DNA from: Natrialba asiatica DSM 12278
Lineage (GTDB): Archaea > Halobacteriota > Halobacteria > Halobacteriales > Natrialbaceae
Assembly: GCF_000337555.1 (NCBI RefSeq)
Contig: NZ_AOIO01000049.1
Coordinates: forward strand, 21,880 to 85,879
DNA length: 64,000 bases
Reading direction: 5' to 3'
A program made the position numbers and the translations under genes. Every line of letters starts with the position of its first letter. Position 1 is the first letter of the stretch. Under the pieces are notes generated by a model. That model was not told the origin of the DNA, did not search any database, and worked only from the letters and a program-made list of their open reading frames with translations. Of this stretch, positions 48,793 to 58,285 are shown in pieces.

Positions 48793-50373
48793 CTATTGTT
48801 CGCTAGTTTCAAACGATAATTCACCAAGACGCTCAAGAGCCCGATATCCACGTAAATCGGAGTCGCCAGTGTAGTTCTCACAAAAGGTTTCACGTCCAAC
48901 CATGCCGTTTTGCGAGAGGACATTATCTTCCCACCCCTTCTCTGGTGTATCGAATACCGATCGGTATGCGGGCCGTAGGTATGGCCCAACAGCTGATCCG
49001 CTTATTTTTCGTTTTACCTTCTCTATTGTAGACAAATCAGCATACTCCGTTCGTTTTACTGGCTCGTCACAGAGTTCATCATATTTTGATTGAACGTATG
49101 AGTCATAGAATTCTTTCCCAAGACGCTGTTGTAGTGGTGTCTGGAGCCAGAACTCGAAGAATGATTGTTCCCAGAAAGGCATTCTCCAGTCAAGATCGAG
49201 AAATTCGTGATATCGAATGTGATTATTTATATGCTTCACCTGTCGTTCCTGCCAATCCCATCGCTCGTATACTTCCATAGCGGTTTTGCCGGTGGCAGCG
49301 TCTGGATAATCTATAATCGATTGGATGCGACGACGGATTTCAGGAGTGTGCTCTTCGGGTAACTCATTATACCGATAGTGGACATCCAAAACCGCATCCA
49401 CGACGGTTTCTCGCGTGACTGACTGACTCGTTGCCAAATCAGGAATAAGATGGCTTCCGGCAAGGAAATCGGCAGAGTATCCTGGGATTATGATCGAATC
49501 GTCTACAAGGACTCCCTTCTCTTTCAGTTTCTTGAGTGCTGGAAATTCCCGAGTTGGTGGTACAGTGACCAAGTCTAGCGTTTCGTCAAACTCCTTTCTA
49601 GCATCTTTTTGGTAAAACAAACGCCACATGTCATGAGTATATTCAACAAAATGCCATGGAACATCAACTGATTCAGCTACATCCTTGCTGACTGTAGAGT
49701 TGTGATTTCCAGGGTTTCCGTAGGTATACGTATGAATATTCTCATACCCAACCTCGATGAGTTTAAGCAATATTAATCGAGAGTCAAGTCCTCCGCTGAG
49801 TGGAATCCATATCGGTCGACCTGCGGCTTGAGCGGCGATTCTCTTGAAAATAGTAGTGAGGAGACTGTCAAGTTCGTCATGGGTTCTTTTCTCACTGCCT
49901 TTATATTCAAAATCGAAATGACGATGTCGATTAACGTTCCCCGATTGCAGAACGACGGTCTGACCGGCCTGGACCTGTGAGAGATCAGTCAGACGTGTAT
50001 CTGGGCCGGAGACATAGCCCAGGGTTCTAAATTCGCTCTCTGAGACCGAATCATGATCAGACGAGACATAATTTCGAATCCAGCTTAAATCATCAGAAAA
50101 CAGGATACCGTTAGTTGTCGTATAGTACAGTGGGATAGAGGAAACACGGTCAGTAACAAGAACAGTTCCTTTGTCTATCTCTGTGACAAGTGCAAAGAAA
50201 CCATCAATATTCTTAATGATGGCGTTTATACCTTCCACATCCGATTGTTCCTCAACCATCTCTGCAACTTCGGCAGAACTGGATAGTGAATCACTGAAAC
50301 AATCACCAAGAACTACAGTCTCACCACAGGTTACTGCGTCCCGTGAGATGTGACGTCTTATTGATTGCGACAT
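48793..50373 (-). CDS. asparagine-synthase-like amidotransferase
   Basis: 526 residues. PP-loop SGGLDS at 193-198 (WIPLSGGLDSRLILLKLIEV) defines the AMP-forming synthetase domain. The N-terminal glutaminase-like domain (GINAIIKNIDGFFALVTEID) lacks the catalytic Cys2 after the initiator Met (MSQSIRR), so glutamine hydrolysis is unlikely. Such proteins often amidate sugars or surface polymers rather than aspartate. Isolated gene with AT-richer coding; a cargo gene is likely. Confidence 0.8.
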   Translation of the reverse strand: MSQSIRRHISRDAVTCGETVVLGDCFSDSLSSSAEVAEMVEEQSDVEGINAIIKNIDGFFALVTEIDKGTVLVTDRVSSIPLYYTTTNGILFSDDLSWIRNYVSSDHDSVSESEFRTLGYVSGPDTRLTDLSQVQAGQTVVLQSGNVNRHRHFDFEYKGSEKRTHDELDSLLTTIFKRIAAQAAGRPIWIPLSGGLDSRLILLKLIEVGYENIHTYTYGNPGNHNSTVSKDVAESVDVPWHFVEYTHDMWRLFYQKDARKEFDETLDLVTVPPTREFPALKKLKEKGVLVDDSIIIPGYSADFLAGSHLIPDLATSQSVTRETVVDAVLDVHYRYNELPEEHTPEIRRRIQSIIDYPDAATGKTAMEVYERWDWQERQVKHINNHIRYHEFLDLDWRMPFWEQSFFEFWLQTPLQQRLGKEFYDSYVQSKYDELCDEPVKRTEYADLSTIEKVKRKISGSAVGPYLRPAYRSVFDTPEKGWEDNVLSQNGMVGRETFCENYTGDSDLRGYRALERLGELSFETSEQ

Positions 50374-50521
50374 TCTATATCTATTGTGACTATCAGAACA
50401 TCTTATATATAGTGGTAACTGGTGGTTCTGAAAGAGTATAGGTTACGACCGAATGTTTATGTCTGTGTGACAGTGTAGCTACTAACTGTACCCCGGCACC
50501 TGCACAGTCCTCGGGGGCTCC

Positions 50522-50725
50522 TCACTCCGATTCGTTTTCGTCGGTGTTGAAGTTGATTGTCAGTGACGACGCGTTGTTTACGAGCCATGCTGCCCGACGT
50601 AACCGGGCAGCGTTATTGTATTCGTCTCCGAACCGCTCGCCGAGTTCGTCCAATTCAGATTTCGGCATCTTGACTGTCACCGACACGTCTTCGTCATCTT
50701 CGTCACCGACGGGCTCATCGCCCAT
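50522..50725 (-). CDS. small ribbon-helix-helix-like protein
   Basis: 67 residues. DVSVTVKMPKSELDELGERF gives a beta strand then helix, and EYNNAARLRRAAWLVNNASS a second helix, the order of a ribbon-helix-helix DNA-binding protein. Acidic ends. No toxin partner adjacent. Probably a regulator of the rightward structural module; inference from position. Confidence 0.6.
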   Translation of the reverse strand: MGDEPVGDEDDEDVSVTVKMPKSELDELGERFGDEYNNAARLRRAAWLVNNASSLTINFNTDENESE

Positions 50726-50880
50726 ACTGAATACTCATAGCGACACGACAAAAACGCTAGTCGTTTGAACCGATTGCTCTCTATTGTAATGACTTGCTAA
50801 GAATGTTTCAGACTTGTTGAGACACTAGTTAGCGGTAAGTTAATGTATCTAGAAGTGTTCAGACCATATAGATAGCCGGC

Positions 50881-50999
50881 GCGGGCGTGTTCCACACGTT
50901 CACCGCATCGAGATCTGGGTCACAGTCCCAGTTTCGACACGTGACAGTCCCGATGGACTGGCCGCGTTCGGTAGACGACTAGCCGCAAGTATCCGCCCG
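50881..50999 (+). promoter_or_regulatory. multi-hairpin leader before the 51-64 kb module
   Basis: Hairpins cgtgt/acacg (50886-50898), ctggg/cccag (near 50915-50931) and cagtcc/ggactg (50945-50960) lie in series. cgggcg (50882) can pair with cgcccg (50994-50999) to close the set. It ends seven bases before the ATG at 51007. The short stems are individually unremarkable; the arrangement is the point. Confidence 0.35.
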
Positions 51000-51006
51000 A
51001 AATTTT

Positions 51007-51684
51007 ATGAGCCCAACACAGACCCAGCGTGAGCACCAGCGAGCTGCAGCACTGGCTGACTCGCCCTACCGTCGCGATTCATGGTGGGGCGACAGCGATA
51101 CTGATACCCCGGGGACAACAGGCCATGACCCGCAACCGTTTGACTACCAGCGTGAGCGGGCGGCCCATGTGTCCCACTCGTACCATCGCGACCACACACG
51201 CAAACTGTGCCCAGTAACGCTGTTTGCGACGCCAGATAATCAGTTGACAATCCTGTTTGACTGGCTCGAGAACTGGCATCCAGAACTTGAGGACTGGGAA
51301 AGCGAGTTCGAGCACGATCCGCTCGCGTTGCACACACACAACCACGAGACCGAACTGACCGACCCTGAGCTCCACGTTCCCCACGACGCACCAGCGTGGG
51401 TTGGTGTTGAAGAATACGGCCAGCAGCGCCATCGAAGCCGATACAACGAGCGTTTCGGGCATATTACAGGACCATATCTCGCCGATCTCGACGTTGACGA
51501 GTTCATGGCCGAAGTTGCGGACCTACTCGACTTCTGGGGCAACACCTACGGTCTCGGCGACGATGATCGCGAGCAACTTCGGAACCGAGCAAAACGAATG
51601 AAACACCAGGGTGACCACCGCGACGTGGATATCCTCGAGACACTGATCCATACGGTCACATCAGGTGGCCAGATTACGGCATAA
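51007..51684 (+). CDS. hypothetical protein, first gene of structural module
   Basis: 225 residues, soluble, His-rich and acidic (SHSYHRDHTRKLCPVTLFAT, NHETELTDPELHVPHDAPAW, YNERFGHITGPYLADLDVDE). C-terminal helices (VADLLDFWGNTYGLGDDDRE). No family recognised. Nine bases before the large exported protein, so co-transcribed. Could be an assembly or regulatory protein for the exported products downstream. Confidence 0.6.
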   Translation: MSPTQTQREHQRAAALADSPYRRDSWWGDSDTDTPGTTGHDPQPFDYQRERAAHVSHSYHRDHTRKLCPVTLFATPDNQLTILFDWLENWHPELEDWESEFEHDPLALHTHNHETELTDPELHVPHDAPAWVGVEEYGQQRHRSRYNERFGHITGPYLADLDVDEFMAEVADLLDFWGNTYGLGDDDREQLRNRAKRMKHQGDHRDVDILETLIHTVTSGGQITA

Positions 51685-51693
51685 CTGATTATC

Positions 51694-54600
51694 ATGACAC
51701 GCAACAACGCAGACACGGAGAGCAACTGGTTTCCCCTTCCGACGCGCCGACAGCTCGGAGTACTCGTGCTGGCTACACTACTGGCCACGTCGATGCCGCT
51801 GGCCTATACCAGTGGACTATTCGGAAGCGATCAGCACAGTAGTACTGTACTCGCACAAGATAGTACGCAAGACGGTGGAAACGTTTCTGCTTATGAGGAT
51901 TTCGAAGATGGGAACTATGATGGATGGGAAGCCTTCCATTCCGATAGTGCAGTAAATATCGTTGAGGAAAGCTTCTATGGGAACCACTCTGTTCAAATAG
52001 ATGATGATAACGACCAAGCCCAGCTATTTTGGACAGATGGGCAATCATTTGACCTAGGGAACACATTTGAAATTTCAGGAACGTACTACGCGGAAGATGG
52101 ATCATCGTCGCCTCCGATTCGGTTTGGAATTAATGACCCTGATGCTGATGATGTTGTCAACTCCGAGAACCAAGCGCTAGTCAATATTGAGCAGGAACAT
52201 AACGCAATCTATCTTGCGACCCACTATGATGACGCCGTTCCAGCAGACGAAGACAAGTACATTACTGACGCGATGCTTAACCAGTGGAACAATTTTCGCT
52301 TGCAGATTGATTCAGGCAAGGCTCGGTTGAAAGTCTGGGAAAGTGGGACTTCTGAACCGTCAGAATGGATGGCAACTCGTGATTACGACGAGTTCGAGGG
52401 ACAATTCTACGCAAATTCTGGTAACGATGTGGGTGAGCGTCGCCTCCTATTAGACGAGATCGACGCTGGCGGACACAGCATTTCAGGTCAGGTCATTGAT
52501 GGTGACGGAAATCCAGTCGATAACGCAACCGTTGAAACGATCGGTGTAGACTTCGATGGGCTTAAAGAAGAACTCAATGACACATCTGCCGATCTTGAAG
52601 CTGAAGCCGACGAACTCCTTGATCAGGTTGATGACGTTGAACCTGACTCGTGGAACGAAGACTACGATCTCACAAGCCACTTCCAAGATGCAAATGGCGA
52701 GTATCTGTTAGCGCACCAGCAGAACGACTGGGGCCTCGGCCAGACCTTGGCGATCGACTCGAATGTTGATGCGCCGCGTCTGAGTATGGATAGTGATAGT
52801 TCGGTGTACCTCTCAGTCTGGGATGCGACAAATGGTTCTGGTATCTTAGGGAACCAAGTCGACAATTCATTCCCCGGTAGTGTTGTCAAACAGCCAATTG
52901 TCGTCGAACAGATCGGTGCAGGTGGAGAAACGATCCAATCCACAACTCATGATCCGGAAGTGATTGCTGAGACGACGGGTGGTCGTGTAACCGGCACGAA
53001 CAAACACTACGGAGTTGATATTGACCTCAGTGTTGGATTCTACCGCGCCTATCCAGAGGGAAGTCCTGAGAAAGGGTATACGTTCGTTGTCGGTGATGCA
53101 CAGGAACTCATCGGGATGTTTCAGGACCAACTTCGGACTGAGGCTGGTGAGTTGACCGAACGGTCTGAGGAACTCTCGGAAACCGTCAAGGGCGGTTTGT
53201 TCGAACGACGTACGACGACGACCACCGAAAACGGGACGTTCAATCTGCGAGTCCAGCAGGGAGTCGAACGCGCAACGGTGCAAACCTATCGTGCTGATGG
53301 GCAGCAACTCACCGAGATCACAGGTCCATCCTTCGGTGATCTCCGGGATATCGCCGACGGTGCGTATAACGGATCGTTCGTTGTTGCGTCCCCACAGCGG
53401 TTCGATGTCCCGAACGAAAACGTCACGATCCAAGCCTACCGTACAGATGAGTTGCCGTTCCGAAATATCGAGGACTACGACAGCCTTCAAGAGTGGCTTC
53501 AAGACCAACGCATGAAGGAACGCCTCGATGAAATTAGTGAGGAGTACGATGAGCGACTAAGCGAACTTGACCGTGCTCGACTTGAGCAAGTCTATTCGTC
53601 ACATCGTCTGCTTGTCGAGACGATCCCTAGCGCTGAAGACAACTATCTCTCGGAGAGTTCGTTCGACGAGATTCAGGACGGCGAAGACCTCTCGAACGAT
53701 GAACTTGAGACAGAGACTGAGTTGATGCAATCGGCGTTGATCGGTGCGGGCGATCTCGATAATATCGATGATCTTGAACCGCCCGAGATACCTGAGGACC
53801 CAATCGACGTCACTGACGGCACACTCAATGCTGAGTATCCGATACCAGGCAACCTCAATCTCGACAGCATTACGCCCGAGATCCATTACTCCGATGGAAC
53901 CTCGGAACAAATTAGTGACGAGTATTGGTCGGTCGATGAGAGTATGACTCCTCTCGGAACGGATACGCTCGTTATTGAGGACTACCCACTCGGTGACGGT
54001 GTCTCTGCGTTCGATGTACGGATCATGGGGGCATCTGAAAACGGACTCCTCGATGATCGTATCAGCGGTGTCAATCCTGACTTCGCAGGCGAACTCGTCG
54101 ATATCGATGCAATCGACTTCTCGACACTAGCCCCCAGCGCTGACGAACGTGTCTACGTCAGTGTCGATGCTGCATCTGGTCAAGATACGATCGTCGGTGT
54201 TGACGTGTTCGGACCGAATGGCCAGCAACTCGGAAGCGAGGTCAGTAACGAGAGCGACCAAGCATCGTTCCGCACCAACGGCGAGGGTGCACATCACGTC
54301 CGGCTCACGCTCGAATCGACGAGTGGGCACCAATTCACCGTCTCCGAGTCAATCCGCGCGCTTGAACAGTCACGAAGTGATCCAGCAACGGTTCGGATCG
54401 GGAAATCGACACTCGGACCGCACGCTGTGGTTGGTGAGCGGCTCGAATCTGCCCGCGTTGATTCTCTCGAGAATCCGTCGATCGATGCGATCGCCGAGGC
54501 TGACGATGCGCCAGGTGAGATCCACATCAAACCCGGTGATAACCTGCGTGGAACGTCGAATACGCTCGATGTGAATCTCTTGCACGGGAGCGATGAGGAG

Positions 54601-54975
54601 CAGGTCAGACGGAATGCCATGGTCTACGTCCACATCGATGGCGGGCTTGGTGACAAGGATATCTCGTGGGTCAATTCGAACCCTATTACGCAGGACGGAC
54701 AAACCCGATGGGGTGAGGTTGAACATGGCGAAAGCGACGGGAAGTCGGTTCTTGTGACTGTGACTGACGAGCGTGGCCAAGCGAGCATCGAAATCGAACG
54801 TGATGCCGGTCCGATCGCCCGGATGGTTCACTGGATGTCCTACTCGATTCCCGGTTCGGACCTGCTCACATCGATTTTCGCTCCATTGTATCAATTCATT
54901 CTCACTGTTGCAGCTGAGCCCGTAACAACCGTGTCGCCTGTTTCACCGACTGTTCCAGTCGCTGCTACCGTTTGA
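51694..54975 (+). CDS. large exported surface/spike-like protein
   Basis: 1093 residues. An N-terminal membrane segment (RRQLGVLVLATLLATSMPLA) serves as signal or anchor. A jelly-roll-like region follows (EDFEDGNYDGWEAFHSDSAV, FEISGTYYAEDGSSSPPIRF). Next is a carboxypeptidase-regulatory-like domain (GHSISGQVIDGDGNPVDNAT), a coiled coil near 620-660 and further beta domains. A hydrophobic C-terminus (SIFAPLYQFILTVAAEPVTT) could be an anchor. Very acidic and Asn/Thr-rich. The context suggests a virion or vesicle spike or S-layer-type protein; not proven. Confidence 0.65.
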   Translation: MTRNNADTESNWFPLPTRRQLGVLVLATLLATSMPLAYTSGLFGSDQHSSTVLAQDSTQDGGNVSAYEDFEDGNYDGWEAFHSDSAVNIVEESFYGNHSVQIDDDNDQAQLFWTDGQSFDLGNTFEISGTYYAEDGSSSPPIRFGINDPDADDVVNSENQALVNIEQEHNAIYLATHYDDAVPADEDKYITDAMLNQWNNFRLQIDSGKARLKVWESGTSEPSEWMATRDYDEFEGQFYANSGNDVGERRLLLDEIDAGGHSISGQVIDGDGNPVDNATVETIGVDFDGLKEELNDTSADLEAEADELLDQVDDVEPDSWNEDYDLTSHFQDANGEYLLAHQQNDWGLGQTLAIDSNVDAPRLSMDSDSSVYLSVWDATNGSGILGNQVDNSFPGSVVKQPIVVEQIGAGGETIQSTTHDPEVIAETTGGRVTGTNKHYGVDIDLSVGFYRAYPEGSPEKGYTFVVGDAQELIGMFQDQLRTEAGELTERSEELSETVKGGLFERRTTTTTENGTFNLRVQQGVERATVQTYRADGQQLTEITGPSFGDLRDIADGAYNGSFVVASPQRFDVPNENVTIQAYRTDELPFRNIEDYDSLQEWLQDQRMKERLDEISEEYDERLSELDRARLEQVYSSHRLLVETIPSAEDNYLSESSFDEIQDGEDLSNDELETETELMQSALIGAGDLDNIDDLEPPEIPEDPIDVTDGTLNAEYPIPGNLNLDSITPEIHYSDGTSEQISDEYWSVDESMTPLGTDTLVIEDYPLGDGVSAFDVRIMGASENGLLDDRISGVNPDFAGELVDIDAIDFSTLAPSADERVYVSVDAASGQDTIVGVDVFGPNGQQLGSEVSNESDQASFRTNGEGAHHVRLTLESTSGHQFTVSESIRALEQSRSDPATVRIGKSTLGPHAVVGERLESARVDSLENPSIDAIAEADDAPGEIHIKPGDNLRGTSNTLDVNLLHGSDEEQVRRNAMVYVHIDGGLGDKDISWVNSNPITQDGQTRWGEVEHGESDGKSVLVTVTDERGQASIEIERDAGPIARMVHWMSYSIPGSDLLTSIFAPLYQFILTVAAEPVTTVSPVSPTVPVAATV

Positions 54976-54984
54976 GGTATCATT

Positions 54985-55776
54985 ATGTCTGACCAGTCAC
55001 TCTCGAGACGCGAGTTCATCGCGAGCGGTGTCGCCGCCGTTGGCGCTGTCCTTGGGACCCAATCAGCATCGGCTGATATCTGGTCTGATGAGGGCGGCTC
55101 GTGGGCAGCCAGCCACATCACCCACGTCGGCGACGATGCTGCTGAACTCGAGAAATACCAACCACGGCTGGTTACGCTTCCCGAGGATCGCCAACGCATG
55201 ATCGGCATCTACGGCTGGTATGCTGACTCGGACCGGTACAATACACGCGCGTACAATTACTGGATGAAGTACTCCCACCAGGACTCTCTAACCGACCGAA
55301 TCCCGTTCCTTGGGTCGCTATTTGCCGAGGACGCCCACCTTGGGGACCACGAACCGTTCACGGCACTGGTTGATTCTGAAACCGGTGCGGTTCAAGAGGT
55401 TCTGTACTCCGGGTATCATCACTATGCGTCCGTGTTAGCGGCCGAGAACGCACACCTTTCGGCTGAGGCTGTCGAGGGCAAGGAAACCCACACGCCGCTT
55501 GAGGTCGTCACCCCTCACCATCACTATCGACTCGCGGGCACAGACGACGGAGTCCTCGCGAGCAATACAACCAGCATGGAGTCATTTCTGGACGCGTTTC
55601 CCGTGTGGGATGACGACGGTGTCTGGGCGTCGACGGATCGGCGAACCGTCGCCGATCCATGGCGAGTCCGAGATACCGGGACATGGTGGGATAAGAGCAC
55701 ACTCGACTACCAGTTTGCACGGATTCAACTGTTCTTAGCCTGGCGCGATGAACACGACAACCTTGTGGGGGTGTGA
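54985..55776 (+). CDS. Tat-exported hypothetical protein
   Basis: 263 residues. Tat signal LSRREFIASGVAAVGAVLGT at residues 5-24. The mature part is rich in Trp, His and Tyr (WMKYSHQDSLTDRIPFLGSL, VLYSGYHHYASVLAAENAHL, VVTPHHHYRLAGTDDGVLAS). No known enzyme motif, although the His clusters could bind metal. Ten bases after the spike-like gene, so in the same operon. Confidence 0.65.
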   Translation: MSDQSLSRREFIASGVAAVGAVLGTQSASADIWSDEGGSWAASHITHVGDDAAELEKYQPRLVTLPEDRQRMIGIYGWYADSDRYNTRAYNYWMKYSHQDSLTDRIPFLGSLFAEDAHLGDHEPFTALVDSETGAVQEVLYSGYHHYASVLAAENAHLSAEAVEGKETHTPLEVVTPHHHYRLAGTDDGVLASNTTSMESFLDAFPVWDDDGVWASTDRRTVADPWRVRDTGTWWDKSTLDYQFARIQLFLAWRDEHDNLVGV

Positions 55777-55778
55777 CC

Positions 55779-55916
55779 ATGTCTGAGCACCTAAGACGCC
55801 ATCCTCCGCCACCTACCGACTACTACTCCGACGCGACTCACACGAAACTACGGGTACTCGGACCCGATACACCCGAGTTCTTGACACACCAATCATGGAT
55901 AGACGAGAGTTCTTAG
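55779..55916 (+). CDS. 45-residue micro-protein
   Basis: ATG at 55779, two bases after the previous stop. It reads MSEHLRRHPPPPTDYYSDAT, then THTKLRVLGPDTPEFLTHQS, and ends overlapping the start of the protease gene by 22 bases. It fills the only gap in a tight operon, which supports translation. Function unknown. Confidence 0.45.
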   Translation: MSEHLRRHPPPPTDYYSDATHTKLRVLGPDTPEFLTHQSWIDESS

Positions 55917-58285
55917 GACTAACAGGGGCTGCTGCGACCCTTCAACCGTCGTTCCTCGGTTTCTCGATCGCCGACAGTGATACGCTCACGCCACTGGCGA
56001 CCGAGTGGGGATCGTTCTGGCGGCCAGAGGTATCGACTGCCGACATACCGACGTATGGTGATAATGGGAATGCGGCATGGGCAGTGACCTACTCCGACGA
56101 CGGGTGGGACTCACTCAGCAAGGAGATCGAAAATCGCGATGGTGTGACGCAACTGTCCCACCTCGAAGATTCCAAAACAGTGTTTCTCGCCAGTTCGGAC
56201 AGCGATATTGGCGTTGGAACGCTCGACCGAATCCTCGGAAATGGTCTTCAATCACTCGATGAGGTCGAACGGGTTGACCTCGTCGTCGACTTCGCTCGCC
56301 CTGAACCAGTTACGTCGATGCTTGATGAGGGCGAGTTCGAACAACCAGGCTGGTGGGAAGCCGGCCGACGAACTCTCGACACGACTGGTATTGCATTCGA
56401 GGCTTCGGAGACGACGACGCTTAGGGATGCTCGCGAGACGCTCGGAGTCCACAATGCAAATTTCCCGGCACTGCCAGACCTTGAGACAGTGCGAGTCGGA
56501 GTCGTCGATACGGGCATCAACGTCGATAATGGCCAGGTGTTCGGCCGCGGAGCACGCCGATCCCCAATCCGAATTCCGGCTGCAAAGGACTTCTCAAAGG
56601 ATGAGACGGATGAAGCCGTTGTTTCCTACGGACGTGTTCGGATTACCCACACATCTGGCGAGGATTTTGATGCTGGCACGTGGACAAACCTCTCCTCTGG
56701 GGCGACAGGCGACGATGCCTATCTCATGCTCGACCTTGCTAAAAGCCGGGCTGTCAGTACGCAAGCGGAGTTTCAGGATGGGACACTCACGGATACAGTT
56801 GCAACGAGTTCAGACGATCTCGAACTCGATACCGATGGGAGCGGAAACTATCTCTCCTCAGGGACGTACGATTCCCAGTGGTTCGACTTCGGTGTCACGA
56901 CGACCTTCCAGAGTGCGACGATCAATGAGACACTGAACGCTGAGACAACCACATGGGAATATCGCTCAAGTCCCGATGGGACGGCTGAAAACGCTTCTGC
57001 GTGGCAGTCATCTCTCACGGATGTTCCTAACGACCAGTTCCTCCAGGTGCGCGTGACACTGAACTCGTCGGATGGTTCCGCGACGCCACAGGTCCACGAC
57101 TACACAATCGATGCAGAAGCGTTGCAAGCCGAATACACGGGCGATGTGCACGTGATGGAAGACATCGACCGCGCGTTCGTCGACGTAACACTCGATCTTG
57201 CAGATGCGACGGTAACGCTCGAGGGCCGCGGTGACGATACCGAGTCTTGGACAACTGTCCACTCCGAAACCGTCTCATCGACTGACGAGCATCTATTTGG
57301 AGTATCCAGCGGAAGCGATTACGCTGAATGGCGCTGGAGAATCTCGATTGACACCGGTACCGACGGTTCGAGTGCGACCGGCGAAATCCACGCTGAGGGG
57401 CTCGAAAGCCCCGAGCAGATCATGAACGAGGATTCGGATTGGTCGCCAGTTGCAGACGGAGATGGACACGGTTCATGGTGTGCTGCGATGATCGGTGCGC
57501 ATCCCGACAATGCGTTGTATCGGGGTATCGCTGCCGATGCACCGGTCGACTTCTACGTTGCAAAGGCGCTCGCAGACGATGGTAGTGGCTCGACACAGTC
57601 GATAGCTGAAGCAATTGACTGGATGGATAACCAGGGCGTCGATGTCATCAATCTCTCGCTCGGATCGCAGTTCTACAACGAAGTCATTGATGACGCAATC
57701 CAGAGTTTCCTCGACAATGGTGGATCGGCCGTGGCCGTCGCAGCGGGCAACGACCGGCAGGTGTCCCGATGGATTAACTCACCATCAGACAGTGCGAATG
57801 TTGTCACGGTAGCTGCAACCACGAACGAAGCACCAGAGGATGCCTCGGTTGGCTACTTCTCGAACGTTGGTCCGTCCGATGGCGTTTCGAACCTTTCAGA
57901 CGGCAAAACACGAGGCGAGACGGTAGATATTGCTGCACCGGGTATCGATATTGAGGCAATGTATCCGTCTTCGACGGGTATCCCGAAGACTCGAACGCTC
58001 ACCGGGACCAGCATGGCGACACCCGCGGTCACTGGGGCAATTGCGCTCCTGCTCGCGTCAGAACCATCGCTCAAGGGCGATCACGAGGAAATTAAAACTC
58101 GGCTCAAGGAGACCGCCGAGCCTATCCCAGCGGCCGGTGAGACGGAGGTCGGCGCGGGGATGCCACGGGTTGATCGGCTACTAGCTGACGACCGCGACGG
58201 GCCGACACAATCGGAGGCGGTCGAACTTCCGGCGGCCACCCGCGACCGTGCAAATGAGACTATGACTGGAAGCTCGTTCCTATGA
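55895..58285 (+). CDS. Tat-exported subtilisin-like serine protease with large insertion
   Basis: 796 residues. Tat-type start MDRREFLGLTGAAATLQPSF. S8 triad: Asp205 (RVGVVDTGIN), His525 (DGDGHGSWCAAM), Ser706 (TGTSMATPAV); oxyanion Asn619 (VAAGNDRQ). About 320 residues separate Asp and His, against some 35-45 in ordinary subtilases. The insert is beta-rich (TWTNLSSGATGDDAYLMLDL, DVHVMEDIDRAFVDVTLDLA). It may process the surface proteins of this module. Overlaps the next gene by four bases. Confidence 0.88.
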   Translation: MDRREFLGLTGAAATLQPSFLGFSIADSDTLTPLATEWGSFWRPEVSTADIPTYGDNGNAAWAVTYSDDGWDSLSKEIENRDGVTQLSHLEDSKTVFLASSDSDIGVGTLDRILGNGLQSLDEVERVDLVVDFARPEPVTSMLDEGEFEQPGWWEAGRRTLDTTGIAFEASETTTLRDARETLGVHNANFPALPDLETVRVGVVDTGINVDNGQVFGRGARRSPIRIPAAKDFSKDETDEAVVSYGRVRITHTSGEDFDAGTWTNLSSGATGDDAYLMLDLAKSRAVSTQAEFQDGTLTDTVATSSDDLELDTDGSGNYLSSGTYDSQWFDFGVTTTFQSATINETLNAETTTWEYRSSPDGTAENASAWQSSLTDVPNDQFLQVRVTLNSSDGSATPQVHDYTIDAEALQAEYTGDVHVMEDIDRAFVDVTLDLADATVTLEGRGDDTESWTTVHSETVSSTDEHLFGVSSGSDYAEWRWRISIDTGTDGSSATGEIHAEGLESPEQIMNEDSDWSPVADGDGHGSWCAAMIGAHPDNALYRGIAADAPVDFYVAKALADDGSGSTQSIAEAIDWMDNQGVDVINLSLGSQFYNEVIDDAIQSFLDNGGSAVAVAAGNDRQVSRWINSPSDSANVVTVAATTNEAPEDASVGYFSNVGPSDGVSNLSDGKTRGETVDIAAPGIDIEAMYPSSTGIPKTRTLTGTSMATPAVTGAIALLLASEPSLKGDHEEIKTRLKETAEPIPAAGETEVGAGMPRVDRLLADDRDGPTQSEAVELPAATRDRANETMTGSSFL

